DNA of 64,000 nt from CBHTSZ01 sp966095765 (GCA_966095765.1 CBHTSZ010000001.1:62001-126000); one strand, 5' to 3'. Counted from the stretch's first letter, positions 23,808 through 32,724 are shown. Notes: a model not told the origin generated them from the letters alone. Translations and numbers: made by a program.

Positions 23808-24448
23808 CATTTCTCGATCCGAAAGAATTCATCATCACTCGCAAGCGTAAAAAATATAAGTTCGCCAAGTTCGCGAACTCACCGCTTTGCTTTGAGCTTG
23901 ATGAGTGGAAGAAGGTGGCAGCCGACGTGGTCGAGGTTGGTGCGGGTACGGGCCTGTTTAGCGTTGAGCTAGCTGCACGTCACCCAAAAAAGCAATTCGT
24001 TGCGATCGACGTCAAGGGCGACCGTTTGCAAAAAGGAGCGTACGAAGCAGAGGCGAGAGGAATTAAAAATGTACGGTTCGTGCGTGCCCGAGCTGATCAG
24101 CTTGGAGAGGTGGTAAAGGCTGGCAGTGCTAGCGAGGTGTGGGTAACGTTTCCGGATCCATTCCCAAAGAAACGCTCAGCTGGACGACGCCTTACGCATC
24201 CAACATTTTTGTACACGTATACAAAAATGCTCAAAAAGCACGGCTCACTCTACCTCAAACACGACAACCGGGACTTTTTCTGTTGGTCGCTCGAGCAGCT
24301 CGTTGCCTGCAAGTGGCGTCTGCTTGAGTTAAGTTTTGATCTTCATGAGTCAGACTTGTCGGATGACTATAAGATCAAAACAACCTATGAAATCCGTTGG
24401 CTGAGTGAAGGTAGCGCGACGAACTTTGTGCGTGCCGAAAAGCCCTAA
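23804..24448 (+). CDS. trmB: tRNA (guanine-N7)-methyltransferase
   Basis: This 214-residue class I methyltransferase has a SAM motif VVEVGAGTGLFSVELA, the acidic strand FVAIDVKGDR, and the TrmB-specific WVTFPDPFPKKR followed by RRLTHPTFL. It forms m7G46 in the variable loop of tRNAs. The start overlaps tsaC (ATGA). It is convergent with the Mur-ligase gene, whose stop overlaps its own by 4 bp. Confidence 0.92.
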   Translation: MTFLDPKEFIITRKRKKYKFAKFANSPLCFELDEWKKVAADVVEVGAGTGLFSVELAARHPKKQFVAIDVKGDRLQKGAYEAEARGIKNVRFVRARADQLGEVVKAGSASEVWVTFPDPFPKKRSAGRRLTHPTFLYTYTKMLKKHGSLYLKHDNRDFFCWSLEQLVACKWRLLELSFDLHESDLSDDYKIKTTYEIRWLSEGSATNFVRAEKP

Positions 24449-25713
24449 GACTGCGTCGCAAATCGTTCGCGTAGCCAGCTATCGATGCTGCCGGCGCCCA
24501 TTGCGAGGACGAGTTTGCCATCGGAGCGGTGCTTTACGATCTCGTTCCAGAGTTCGTCGTTGAGCTCTGCGTAGTGAACCTTGTCCTGATTCACGAGCTG
24601 CTCGGTGAGCTGCTGTGGGGTTAGGACTTCAAGCTTTGGATCTTCGCGACTGAGGTAGGTTGGGAGCCAGTAAATCTGCTCAGCGAGCCGCACGCAGGTG
24701 GTGTATTGGTCGCGGACTTCATGTTGGCGGATGTTTTGGTGCGGTTGATAGACGAGGACGATATGCTTTGAGATCTCGCGGGCAAGCTGAAGGGTAGCTG
24801 CGATCTCAACCGGATGGTGGCCGTAGTCGCTATAGAGATTATCGGCTAGTTTTTCAAACCGACGTGCAGTTCCCGGGAATGAGTTGATCGCCTCGATGAT
24901 GCGGTCGTGGTGTGTTTCGGGAAAGAGGCGGCCGAGGGCGCGCTCAACGAGATAGGCGTTATGGCGTACGTGGTCGCCGGCGAGCTTGAGGTGTGAGAGA
25001 TTCATGAGCTCATCGTAGGCTTCAAGGTCAGCGACTGGGTCTGCCTGCAGATAGCGAAAATCCTTTTCCCAGAGCAAGCTATAACTTGATTGCTCCAGAA
25101 ATTTTACGAATGCGTGTCGATACTCGTCGGCGGTTGGGTAGGTGTCGAAGTGGTCGTGATCGAGGCTCGTGATGAGACTAAGGTGCGGCTCAAAGTGCAG
25201 CATATTGCGGTCAAACTCGTCGCACTCATAGACAAAATATTCGCTCTTCGCATCAAATTTGCCGCTTGGACCAAAGCTGAGTGTCGTACCGACAGAATAA
25301 CTGACGTGCAACCCCAGTTGCTTAAAAGCCCACACGAGCAGGCCGGTTGTCGTTGTTTTGCCATGCGTACCCGATACGGCGATGAGCTTGAGGTCTTTCT
25401 CGCGGATGATCTCAGCCAATAGCTCGTCGCGCTTGCTGGTGCGAATGCCGTGTTCTCGCGCAAAGACGAGCTCTGGGTGATCAGCTGGCAACGCAGCGGT
25501 GTAGACGAACCAGTCGATTGGCTGTTTGTCGTGCTGCGTAGCGATTTGTGAGCCATCCTGGCCGATGACAACATTGAGACCCCGCTCACGGAGCTGTTTG
25601 GTCATGAGGCTCTCGGACATATCTGAGCCGGAGACAGCGTAGCCGGCATCGTGCGATATCTCGGCCAGAGGGCCGATCGCAACACCACCGATACCGGAAA
25701 AATATATATGCAT
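24445..25713 (-). CDS. Mur-type ligase (MurC/Mpl-like)
   Basis: This 422-residue protein begins with HIYFSGIGGVAIGPLA, a UDP-muramoyl-binding Rossmann start. It has the ATP loop SGTHGKTTTTGLL, and DYGHHPVEIAATL of the MurC/Mpl group before the C-terminal domain. MurC adds L-Ala to UDP-MurNAc and Mpl recycles tripeptide; sequence alone does not separate them, though it is shorter than most of either. ATG 25713 follows TATACT (25731-25726) by 12 nt; upstream in-frame starts precede the promoter. Confidence 0.85.
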   Translation of the reverse strand: MHIYFSGIGGVAIGPLAEISHDAGYAVSGSDMSESLMTKQLRERGLNVVIGQDGSQIATQHDKQPIDWFVYTAALPADHPELVFAREHGIRTSKRDELLAEIIREKDLKLIAVSGTHGKTTTTGLLVWAFKQLGLHVSYSVGTTLSFGPSGKFDAKSEYFVYECDEFDRNMLHFEPHLSLITSLDHDHFDTYPTADEYRHAFVKFLEQSSYSLLWEKDFRYLQADPVADLEAYDELMNLSHLKLAGDHVRHNAYLVERALGRLFPETHHDRIIEAINSFPGTARRFEKLADNLYSDYGHHPVEIAATLQLAREISKHIVLVYQPHQNIRQHEVRDQYTTCVRLAEQIYWLPTYLSREDPKLEVLTPQQLTEQLVNQDKVHYAELNDELWNEIVKHRSDGKLVLAMGAGSIDSWLRERFATQS

Positions 25714-25801
25714 ATCTGTAAGAAGAGTATAGCGCACCAACTGACAGATAAGCATAAGTATGGTTAAATAATGATAAGAAAGAAGTGGGCAAGACAAACA
25801 A

Positions 25802-27037
25802 ATGATCAAAAAAATACTCCACCGGTTGCTGGAACGGCGCTACTACTGGCGTACGGTGGGTTTTTCTGAACTTGCTGAGCTCTATGCGAACCGACTGCTC
25901 CGCATCATGGCGGTCAATATGTTCTCGGGTATTGTTGGTATCTTTATGTATCAGCTTGGCTACCCGCTCTGGCAGATTGCTGGCGTGTTTGCCATCTACT
26001 TCCTCGTCAAGGCACTCTCTTCGATCCCGTCGGCGTACTTTATCGCCCGGGTTGGGCCAAAACATGCGACGCTTGTTAGTAACTTCCTTTACATTCCCTC
26101 GCTTCTCGCGCTTACACAGCTCGAAAACCTGAATGGCTACGCACTACTCGTGTTCTGTTTAGTGCAGCCGCTCGCGGTGACGCTCTACACAGTCTCGTAC
26201 CATGTCGGCTTTTCGAAGGTAAAGCACTCCGATCATGCCGGCAAGGAGATCGGCTTCATGTATATCGTCGAGAAGCTGGGAGCAGGGGTTGCGCCAGTCG
26301 TTGGTGGCTTCATCGCCTACCTGTTCGGGCCTGAGATGGCTATGTGGGCCGCAAGTATCTTGTTCCTGGTATCGGCTGCTCCGTTATTCTTCTCTCCGGA
26401 GCCTGTCATGACGCACCAGCACATCATCTTTCGCGGTTTTAACTGGCGCGCTACCTGGCGAAACCTTGCGTCGATGCTTTCGGTCGGTGCTGATCAGGCA
26501 ATGTCGGGGGCGATGTGGTCGCTGTATGTTGCGATCGCGGTGTTTGGTACGACGAGCGATGTTGTCTATGCCCAGGTTGGTGCGCTCCTCGGCATCGCCT
26601 TTATCGCCTCGCTCGCTTTCTCGCGTCTCTATGGGGTTGTCATCGACCGACGACGGGGTGGGGAGCTGCTGCGCGCCTCTGTGGTTGGTGATAGCGTTTT
26701 ACATCTGCTTAGGGTGGCTGTCTCGACACCGGCAGGCGTGGTCATGGTAAACGTCGCAAACGAAGCAGTGACGAGTGGTTACACGATGCCGTATCTCAAA
26801 GGGCAGTATGATATGGCCGATAACCTGCCTGGTTATCGGATTGTCTATATGTCATTGATGGAGATGGCGCTCGGTATTGGTGCGTGCTTGATGATGCTTA
26901 TCCTGACTGTACTCACCTTCTGTCTCAATGATGTGCACGGCCTGCAGGTCGGCTACGTGCTCGCGATGGTCATCGTCCTGCCGATCATGGCGCACGGCTT
27001 TCCGGCGCTCCGATCGGGACGTTTCATAGCACGCTAG
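25802..27037 (+). CDS. MFS transporter
   Basis: This 411-residue membrane protein has about twelve hydrophobic helices in two halves with a central cytoplasmic loop (EPVMTHQHIIFRG). FIARVGPKHATLVSN after the second or third helix is a weak motif A. No substrate can be assigned. ATG 25802 has no clear ribosome site. The following gene starts 17 bp downstream but has its own leaderless-type promoter. Confidence 0.8.
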   Translation: MIKKILHRLLERRYYWRTVGFSELAELYANRLLRIMAVNMFSGIVGIFMYQLGYPLWQIAGVFAIYFLVKALSSIPSAYFIARVGPKHATLVSNFLYIPSLLALTQLENLNGYALLVFCLVQPLAVTLYTVSYHVGFSKVKHSDHAGKEIGFMYIVEKLGAGVAPVVGGFIAYLFGPEMAMWAASILFLVSAAPLFFSPEPVMTHQHIIFRGFNWRATWRNLASMLSVGADQAMSGAMWSLYVAIAVFGTTSDVVYAQVGALLGIAFIASLAFSRLYGVVIDRRRGGELLRASVVGDSVLHLLRVAVSTPAGVVMVNVANEAVTSGYTMPYLKGQYDMADNLPGYRIVYMSLMEMALGIGACLMMLILTVLTFCLNDVHGLQVGYVLAMVIVLPIMAHGFPALRSGRFIAR

Positions 27038-27053
27038 GGTATACTAATGGCAT

Positions 27054-27713
27054 ATGAGGTGGGATAGATTGAAGGACAAAGCGACCTACCGTCGAATACT
27101 TCGAAAAGTTCGGCGCCTAAAGACGTGGCAACTCATCATCATCCTCTTTCTCGGCGTTATCCTCTCGGCAACCCTCCTTCGGCTTAACAACCTCCAGATG
27201 GTTGAACGGCGCACGGCTGTGATTGCAGCCGATGAAAAGGGAGATCCCGAGGCAATTCGCAGTGCAGTTATCGAGCTGCAGCGGTATGTAACCGGTCACA
27301 TGAATACAAGTCTCGGCAATGGTTTCTTTTTGAGCAGGACTTACGAACGTGACCGTGACGCGGCGCTCGCGGCAGCAAACCAGTCAACAAATCCAAACAG
27401 CGCCGTCTATCAACAGGCCAGTATAGACTGCCGTAGCCGTTTTCATGGCGGAAGGGAATCCTTTCGCAATGACTATGTCCAGTGTGTGATCGAACGAGTC
27501 AGTGCGATGAGCCCGCAGACCGACGTCGAGCAGACGCTTGCGCTCCCCAAGGCGGACGCTTACAAGATAAACTTTTCTTCGCCTTTTTGGTCTCCTGATC
27601 TGGCGGGTCTTGCGGTGGCATTTTGCGTGCTTGTAACACTGGTCATCTTGGGGCGAGCGCTGCTTACCTTGGGGCTTAGGATGTTGCTGAGGAGGCACTA
27701 CCGAAGTATCTAA
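27054..27713 (+). CDS. Two-span membrane protein, hypothetical
   Basis: This 219-residue protein has a basic N-terminus, one helix at about 24-42, an extracytoplasmic domain of about 140 residues with two Cys (SIDCRSRF and YVQCVIE), and a second helix near 185-205 followed by a basic tail. TATACT (27040-27045) lies 8 nt before ATG, so the message is leaderless. No domain is recognised. Confidence 0.65.
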   Translation: MRWDRLKDKATYRRILRKVRRLKTWQLIIILFLGVILSATLLRLNNLQMVERRTAVIAADEKGDPEAIRSAVIELQRYVTGHMNTSLGNGFFLSRTYERDRDAALAAANQSTNPNSAVYQQASIDCRSRFHGGRESFRNDYVQCVIERVSAMSPQTDVEQTLALPKADAYKINFSSPFWSPDLAGLAVAFCVLVTLVILGRALLTLGLRMLLRRHYRSI

Positions 27714-27717
27714 ACTG

Positions 27718-27746
27718 TTGACAGGGGTGAATAGAGGCGGTACGCT
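27718..27746 (+). promoter_or_regulatory. Strong promoter of 70-residue protein gene
   Basis: TTGACA (27718-27723), a 17-bp spacer and TACGCT (27741-27746) precede a 5' leader of about 33 nt and AAAGGAGG. Confidence 0.8.
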
Positions 27747-27785
27747 TAACCTCGTAAGCCAAAGTTAAAAGGAGGAGTTTCTACT

Positions 27786-27998
27786 ATGGCAGCTTACCAA
27801 CACACGAATTCAAAGGGCGTCACGTACTACCTACACAAAAAAGATGTTACGCTTCGCGGCGGCAAAGAGCAGACTATCTACTTCTTCGCAAAAGCTGAAG
27901 GCGGCAAGGGTACCCCAACCGACCTTCCAGCAGGCTACGAAGTTACTGAAAACCCACGCAACGGTTTCCTGACTATCCGCAAGATCCGCAAAGACTAG
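27786..27998 (+). CDS. Small conserved-looking protein, probably highly expressed
   Basis: This 70-residue protein is basic, with YYLHKKDVTLRGGKEQTIYFFAK and PAGYEVTENPRNGFLTIRK stretches suggesting a compact beta fold. It has a consensus-like promoter, a full AAAGGAGG site, smooth codon choice and its own terminator, all signs of strong expression. The residues suggest nucleic-acid or ribosome association but no family is recognised. I recall similar small proteins in Saccharibacteria annotations without a function; this could not be checked here. Confidence 0.75.
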   Translation: MAAYQHTNSKGVTYYLHKKDVTLRGGKEQTIYFFAKAEGGKGTPTDLPAGYEVTENPRNGFLTIRKIRKD

Positions 27999-28019
27999 TT
28001 TCGAAAATATCGTTATGTT

Positions 28020-28055
28020 AACAACACCTCCTCTAGAAGGGGGTGTTGTTATTTA
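28020..28055 (+). terminator. Rho-independent terminator
   Basis: AACAACACCTCC pairs with GGGGGTGTTGTT around TCTAGAA and is followed by ATTT. It closes the 70-residue protein transcript. Confidence 0.85.
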
Positions 28056-28081
28056 TGCAAATATATTGCGGGCATAAGCAG

Positions 28082-28161
28082 TATAGTGCTACGATAAGAA
28101 TCAAACAAACAGGTGCCAAAACACTGCCCGGAGCGTGCCGCCCGCCGTTTCGGGCTTTTTT
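28082..28161 (+). promoter_or_regulatory. Leader with internal terminator before ABC exporter
   Basis: TATAGT (28082-28087) or TACGAT (28090-28095) would start a leader of about 100 nt. Inside it GCCCG (28140-28144) pairs with CGGGC (28151-28155) followed by six Ts, a terminator ahead of the gene at 28198. A second GCCCG (28126-28130) could pair with the same CGGGC, so an attenuator is possible. Confidence 0.45.
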
Positions 28162-28197
28162 GGTGCTTTAAATACAGAGGTGTATGCTGGAGGGAGT

Positions 28198-28968
28198 ATG
28201 GCTAAGAAATCTACGAAAACAATGCTGGTTGTCGAGAATCTCGTCAAAACGTATGGTAAGCGAAATGTGGTGGACGGTGTTAGTTTTGAAGTTAAACAAG
28301 GTGAGATTTTTGGTATCTTAGGACCAAACGGCGCCGGCAAGACGACAACGCTCGAGATGATCGAGACGCTCCGTCCGATCGATGGCGGCACGGCAACGAT
28401 CGACGGCATAGACGTTGCAACAAACCCACATGCCATAAAGTACCTGATCGGCGTGCAGCCGCAGAGTCCTGCCTTCCAGGACAAAACCAAGCTCACTGAA
28501 GTGATCGAGTTGTTTGCCGCAGCATACGGTGAACGTATCGATCCGATTGAGTTTCTTCGCGATGTTGATCTGGAGGATAAGGCGGATGCTTACGTCGAGC
28601 AGCTCTCTGGCGGGCAAAAGCAGCGCCTCAGTATCACGACAGCGCTGGTTCATGGGCCGAAGGTTTTCTTCCTCGACGAGCCAACGACTGGGCTTGACCC
28701 ACAAGCTAGGCGACACCTCTGGGATCTCATCCGGAAAGTACGGGACAAAGGGATAAGTGTCGTTATCACGACGCACTATATGGATGAGGCTGAAATGCTT
28801 TGTGACAGGATTGCCGTCATGGATCAGGGTAAGATTATCGCACTCGATACTCCAAAAGGCCTCGTGAAGGCACTGCTGGCACGTGGTTTCAAAAAAGAAC
28901 AGCATGTCGAGCAGGCTAACCTCGAGGATGTATTTATCGACTTAACCGGAAAGGCGCTGAGGGACTAA
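28198..28968 (+). CDS. ABC transporter ATP-binding protein
   Basis: This 256-residue ABC ATPase has Walker A GPNGAGKTT, Q-loop at VQPQ, signature LSGGQKQR, Walker B VFFLDEPTTGLD and the H-loop TTHYMDEAE. It belongs to the CcmA/drug-export type that pairs with ABC-2 permeases. The start is ATG 28198 with GGAGGG six bases upstream; an in-frame ATG at 28135 lies in the leader. The permease gene follows after 1 bp. Confidence 0.93.
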   Translation: MAKKSTKTMLVVENLVKTYGKRNVVDGVSFEVKQGEIFGILGPNGAGKTTTLEMIETLRPIDGGTATIDGIDVATNPHAIKYLIGVQPQSPAFQDKTKLTEVIELFAAAYGERIDPIEFLRDVDLEDKADAYVEQLSGGQKQRLSITTALVHGPKVFFLDEPTTGLDPQARRHLWDLIRKVRDKGISVVITTHYMDEAEMLCDRIAVMDQGKIIALDTPKGLVKALLARGFKKEQHVEQANLEDVFIDLTGKALRD

Positions 28969-28969
28969 T

Positions 28970-30079
28970 ATGCCACGCTCACTCTACACAGTTTTGACAC
29001 TTGTCCGTATCAATACGAAGCGGTTCTTCCGCGATCGTCTGGCTATCTTTTTTACGATCATCTTTCCGCTCATCTTCCTCTTTGTTTTTGGCGGCATCAA
29101 CAGTGGTAACAAGGACGTATCGTTCCGTGTAGCGCTCGTCAACCACTCTGACACTACGTTTGCTAAAAACTTTGTAGAGCAGTCCAAAGACAGCAAAATC
29201 CTCAAGGTCGACCAAGAGGCTACGACGCTCGAGGCTGCTAAGGATAAGATGACGAAATCTCAGCTTGACGCAACGATCGTACTGCCTAAAGATTTTGGTG
29301 CCATCAAGCCAGGCGAAAAGCACCCAAGCGGGGAAGCGAAAATCGTCTATACCTCAAACAACGAGCAGTCAGCAACGGCCCTGAGCTCGCTGCTCGATGC
29401 GCAGTTCAAGGCGATTAACAGCAAATTCGTAAATACATCTGTACCGTTTAGCGTCAAGTCTGAGCGACTCAATGAGCGCAGCCTTTCGGCATTCGATTAC
29501 ACCTTTGCTGGACTGCTCGGGTTCGCCATCATCGGTATGGGTATCTTTGGGCCGGTCAACGTCTTCCCAGAGCTCAAGAAGCAAGGCGTGCTCCGCCGTC
29601 TCAGTACAACACCGCTTCGAGTCTGGCAGTATTTTCTCGCTACTATGATCGGCCAAGCGATTATCGGCCTGCTGAGTCTTGCGGTAATGTTTGTAGTAGC
29701 AGTAGTAGTGTTTGACCTCAATGTCGTAGGTAATTATTTTGAGCTGACACTGTTCTTGATCTTTGGTATCATCGCGATTCTGGGTATCGGTCTGGCGCTT
29801 GGTGGATGGGCGAAGAACGAACGCCAAGCTGCTCCGCTCAGTAACATCGTTGTGTTTCCGATGATGTTCTTGTCAGGCACCTTCTTTCCGCGCTTTTTGA
29901 TGCCAGACTGGTTGCAGACTATTTCTAATTTCTTGCCTCTAACTCCGGTGATCGATGGTATACGTCTGATCGCAACCGAAGGAGCGCACTTTGCCGACAT
30001 CTTGCCGCAACTCGGCATGATAGGTGTCTGGACAGTAGTGATTTATCTCATCGCATTTCGCGTCTTCCGCTGGGAGTAA
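28970..30079 (+). CDS. ABC-2 type transporter permease
   Basis: This 369-residue protein has the ABC-2 layout: one N-terminal helix (FFTIIFPLIFLFVFGG), a large extracytoplasmic domain (about 45-180), then five C-terminal helices with the conserved PELKKQGVLRRLSTTPL coupling segment. With the upstream ATPase it forms an exporter for drugs, lipids or polysaccharide; the substrate is unknown. Its TAA overlaps the -35 box of the next gene. Confidence 0.92.
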   Translation: MPRSLYTVLTLVRINTKRFFRDRLAIFFTIIFPLIFLFVFGGINSGNKDVSFRVALVNHSDTTFAKNFVEQSKDSKILKVDQEATTLEAAKDKMTKSQLDATIVLPKDFGAIKPGEKHPSGEAKIVYTSNNEQSATALSSLLDAQFKAINSKFVNTSVPFSVKSERLNERSLSAFDYTFAGLLGFAIIGMGIFGPVNVFPELKKQGVLRRLSTTPLRVWQYFLATMIGQAIIGLLSLAVMFVVAVVVFDLNVVGNYFELTLFLIFGIIAILGIGLALGGWAKNERQAAPLSNIVVFPMMFLSGTFFPRFLMPDWLQTISNFLPLTPVIDGIRLIATEGAHFADILPQLGMIGVWTVVIYLIAFRVFRWE

Positions 30080-30109
30080 TTGACAAAACCACAAGCAGTA
30101 TGGTATAAT
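30080..30109 (+). promoter_or_regulatory. Consensus leaderless promoter
   Basis: TTGACA (30080-30085), an 18-bp spacer and TATAAT (30104-30109) are followed by six bases and then ATG at 30116. Both boxes match consensus perfectly and leave no room for a ribosome site. Confidence 0.9.
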
Positions 30110-30115
30110 AACCAT

Positions 30116-30592
30116 ATGAGTATCGAAGATAACCATTTCGATCCTGATGAACGTCGTATTGAAGCGATGATGGATGGTTCTGGTTTTTCGAGAGAACAAG
30201 CTGAAGTAAAGCTCGGTCAGAAAATTGTTTCAGGTACTACTGAGCTTCCGCGAATGCCAAAATCTCCCCGCAAGCCGCACTATTCTCATCGTGGTGGTCG
30301 TGCCTACCCAGAAAAATCCGGTCGTGACATAAGCCGGGAACTGGCTAACCAGGCTACTGCTGAAGAAGCGCCGGTGCCGCTCGAGGAGCGACGTGCGATC
30401 AGCGCGCGCGGTCGAGCAGCAGTTGAGGCTGCGCTCGATGAAGCCTTTGGAAAAGACCGCAAGATCAACGCGATCGTCGAGGAAGTTCATCGTATGATTC
30501 CGATCGATCCTGACAATGTCACAAAGAGCGAAGAGGATCGTGACCGTATGATCAATGTTCGGCTCCGCGCGCTTTTTGACAAGCAAAAATAA
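30116..30592 (+). CDS. Hypothetical protein, leaderless
   Basis: This 158-residue hydrophilic protein has charged ends and a central low-complexity stretch rich in Pro, Arg and His (PRMPKSPRKPHYSHRGGRAYP). The C-terminal half is helical and acidic. No domain is recognised. The start at 30116 is fixed by a perfect promoter six bases upstream; an in-frame ATG at 30080 lies in the -35 box. The strong promoter suggests an abundant product. Confidence 0.75.
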   Translation: MSIEDNHFDPDERRIEAMMDGSGFSREQAEVKLGQKIVSGTTELPRMPKSPRKPHYSHRGGRAYPEKSGRDISRELANQATAEEAPVPLEERRAISARGRAAVEAALDEAFGKDRKINAIVEEVHRMIPIDPDNVTKSEEDRDRMINVRLRALFDKQK

Positions 30593-30603
30593 AACCATTT
30601 CCT

Positions 30604-30619
30604 AGTGAAATACTTCACA
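30604..30619 (+). promoter_or_regulatory. Crp/Fnr-like site upstream of YggT-like gene
   Basis: AGTGAAATACTTCACA contains a perfect GTGA-N6-TCAC palindrome. Its centre is 30.5 bp before TACACT (30642-30647), within one base of the spacing at the other Crp-like promoters. Confidence 0.55.
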
Positions 30620-30683
30620 TACCTGATGTTGCGCAGGAGGCTACACTGGAGCTACCCTAGCAAAGCAAAAGGAGAACAAGGAT

Positions 30684-31070
30684 ATGGCAGCAAGAGAAGT
30701 AGTTCAAACGACCGATGAGCCGGTGCGTGCAGATGTCGATAGGGACGTGGTAGTACGGCGTGACGCAACTCCTGGTGGCGTTCTCGCTGCTCGAGTGGTC
30801 TGGTATATCACTGGTGTTATCATTGCGTTGCTCGCACTTCGACTGGTCCTCCAGTTACTGGGGGCAAACGAAGGTAACCCGTTTGTCGATCTTGTGTATG
30901 GACTGAGTGGTATTTTCGCAGCACCGTTCTTTGGCATGTTTAGCTACGAACCAAGTTACGGTATCAGCTACTTTGAGGTAGGTACGTTTGTGGCGATTTT
31001 GATCTACGCACTCGTAGGATGGGGAATCGCACGGCTCTTCACGCTCAACCGTCGCAGTGCGGAAGTATAG
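30684..31070 (+). CDS. YggT-like membrane protein
   Basis: This 128-residue protein has a charged N-terminal tail (about 1-32) and two or three helices. ITGVIIALLALRLVLQLLGANEGNPFV and the LVYGLSGIFAAPFFGMF motif are typical of YggT-family proteins, which link to osmotic or envelope stress. AAAGGAG precedes ATG. A Crp-like site lies near -42 of its promoter, and a strong terminator follows, so it is a single-gene unit of the Crp-like regulon. Confidence 0.75.
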   Translation: MAAREVVQTTDEPVRADVDRDVVVRRDATPGGVLAARVVWYITGVIIALLALRLVLQLLGANEGNPFVDLVYGLSGIFAAPFFGMFSYEPSYGISYFEVGTFVAILIYALVGWGIARLFTLNRRSAEV

Positions 31071-31089
31071 TCAAGAGGTTGGCACCTGG

Positions 31090-31127
31090 AATAACCGCTC
31101 CGAAAACTAGGGAGCGGTTATTTTTTG
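31090..31127 (+). terminator. Rho-independent terminator
   Basis: AATAACCGCTCC pairs with GGAGCGGTTATT and is followed by TTTT. It probably works in both directions, also closing the trehalase gene. Confidence 0.9.
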
Positions 31128-32711
31128 GGCGAGCTTATGATCGAGGTCATGACGCAGAGCGATAAAAACGCCGTTTGTCCAGCCGAAGCCGTCCTGGAGT
31201 ACATATTCGCCACCCCCGCCGCGCGCGGTTGGGTCGACGACATTGTACTTCTCAACGAACTTGCCGTCGTTCGCAAACAGGGCTTCGTTGGTAGCGAGCC
31301 AGCGGTACTTGATGCTATCTGCGAGCGTATCGAAACCATAGCGTCTCAGGCCGATGATCGTGATCCACTGCAGCGGTGCCCAGCCGTTCGGCGAGTCCCA
31401 CTGCTGTCCGGTTTCGTTGAGGGTCGTGACAACGCCACCCGGCTTGAGGAACTTTTCCTCGATAACCTGCGCGACACGGGCGGCCTGGGCGGGCGAGGCG
31501 AGACCGCAGTAGAGCGGAAATACGCCGGCAAGTGACCACACATCGGTGCGCTGCTCTGATTTCTCGTGCCAGTCAAAGTAGTAACTGTTGGTCTCGTCCC
31601 ATAGGTAGGCGTTGATTGTCTCGCGACGCTTTTTGGCGCGACGTTCGTAGAACTTTGCGAGCGGGAGCTGGAGGATTTTGCGGTATGCTTCGGCGAGGCC
31701 GAGCTCAAGTTCGTAGAGGAGGCAGTTGAGATCGATCGGAACGATTTCAGTGGTGCGGATAGTTGCCAATGAGTTCGGATCAGTAAACCAGCGTGAGCTA
31801 AAGTCCCAGCCTGATTCAGCTGCCGCGCGTAGGTGACGGTAAATGATCTCAGGTTTCTCGGCACCTTTAGCGGTTTCGACGTCTTCACGGTATGACTCGG
31901 GCCGAGCGGTATTTTTGCCGTCGTAATAGCGGCTGAGCGCTTGGCCGTTCGGCATGCGAACCAGGCGGCGGTAGTGGCCTTTGCCCATCTTGAGAAACTC
32001 CGGTGTATTACGGGTCCAGTAGGTGTACTCCATGAGGAGGTAGTGGAGACGAGGCACGAGATAACGGTAGTGTCCCTTACGATGAGCGATGAGACGCACC
32101 ATATGGAGGAAGAATGGCGGCTGGGAGCGGGTGAGGTAATAGGTACGGTTGCCAGTTGGGATGAAGCCAAACTTGGCAAACATATGTTGGGCGTTGTTCA
32201 TCATGCCATCAGCAAGATCATGTCGGCCGCTTGCCTCAAGCCCGAGCATAGTGAAATACGAATCCCAGTAGTACTGCTCGCTGAACCGACCTCCCGGCAC
32301 GATGTAAGGCTTTGGCAGGGCGAGCAAGGAGCCGGTGGATTTGGGCGCTTCACGAGTGAGTGCACCCCACATTTCTTGGATGTGGGCTTCGGGGTCAGTA
32401 ACCTTGCTCGCAACAGCCTGCGCTTGGGCGGTCGCAAACGCCTGGAAGTGCTCGTTGATAAAGGTTGTGAGGTTAAAGTCGGGACTTGCTGATTCTTTTT
32501 CGTAGAGCTTGATGATACGTCGGGTAGTGTCGCTCGGCACCTGGTCAACGAAGGTTTTTCCATCCGGATGGACGCGACTGAGCTGTACGAGCGCAAAGAG
32601 CTCCCCGAGCGCTTCGTCCGGGGCGGGCTTAACTGGCTCGGCAACTCGCAGCGTTGCGGAAGCGGCGGAGCGGAGGAGTTTGAGGGATAGCTTCAGGGGA
32701 TTTTTATTCAT
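31107..32711 (-). CDS. GH37 trehalase
   Basis: This 534-residue protein has both GH37 signatures: PGGRFSEQYYWDSYF and QWDSPNGWAPLQ, plus a Gly-rich C-terminal GGGGEYVLQDGFGWTNGV loop of the active-site region. It should split trehalose into two glucose units by inversion. No clear signal peptide is seen, so it is likely cytoplasmic. ATG 32711 with GGAAG upstream was preferred. With G6PD in this window it could feed trehalose into the pentose phosphate route. Confidence 0.93.
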   Translation of the reverse strand: MNKNPLKLSLKLLRSAASATLRVAEPVKPAPDEALGELFALVQLSRVHPDGKTFVDQVPSDTTRRIIKLYEKESASPDFNLTTFINEHFQAFATAQAQAVASKVTDPEAHIQEMWGALTREAPKSTGSLLALPKPYIVPGGRFSEQYYWDSYFTMLGLEASGRHDLADGMMNNAQHMFAKFGFIPTGNRTYYLTRSQPPFFLHMVRLIAHRKGHYRYLVPRLHYLLMEYTYWTRNTPEFLKMGKGHYRRLVRMPNGQALSRYYDGKNTARPESYREDVETAKGAEKPEIIYRHLRAAAESGWDFSSRWFTDPNSLATIRTTEIVPIDLNCLLYELELGLAEAYRKILQLPLAKFYERRAKKRRETINAYLWDETNSYYFDWHEKSEQRTDVWSLAGVFPLYCGLASPAQAARVAQVIEEKFLKPGGVVTTLNETGQQWDSPNGWAPLQWITIIGLRRYGFDTLADSIKYRWLATNEALFANDGKFVEKYNVVDPTARGGGGEYVLQDGFGWTNGVFIALRHDLDHKLAQKITAP

Positions 32712-32724
32712 GCCTACTTCCATA

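Noticed and set aside
31346..32179. A 277-codon minus-strand frame inside the trehalase gene
   Set aside because: It is in another phase of a clear GH37 gene; the sequence is Ser/Thr/Arg-rich and lacks any motif.
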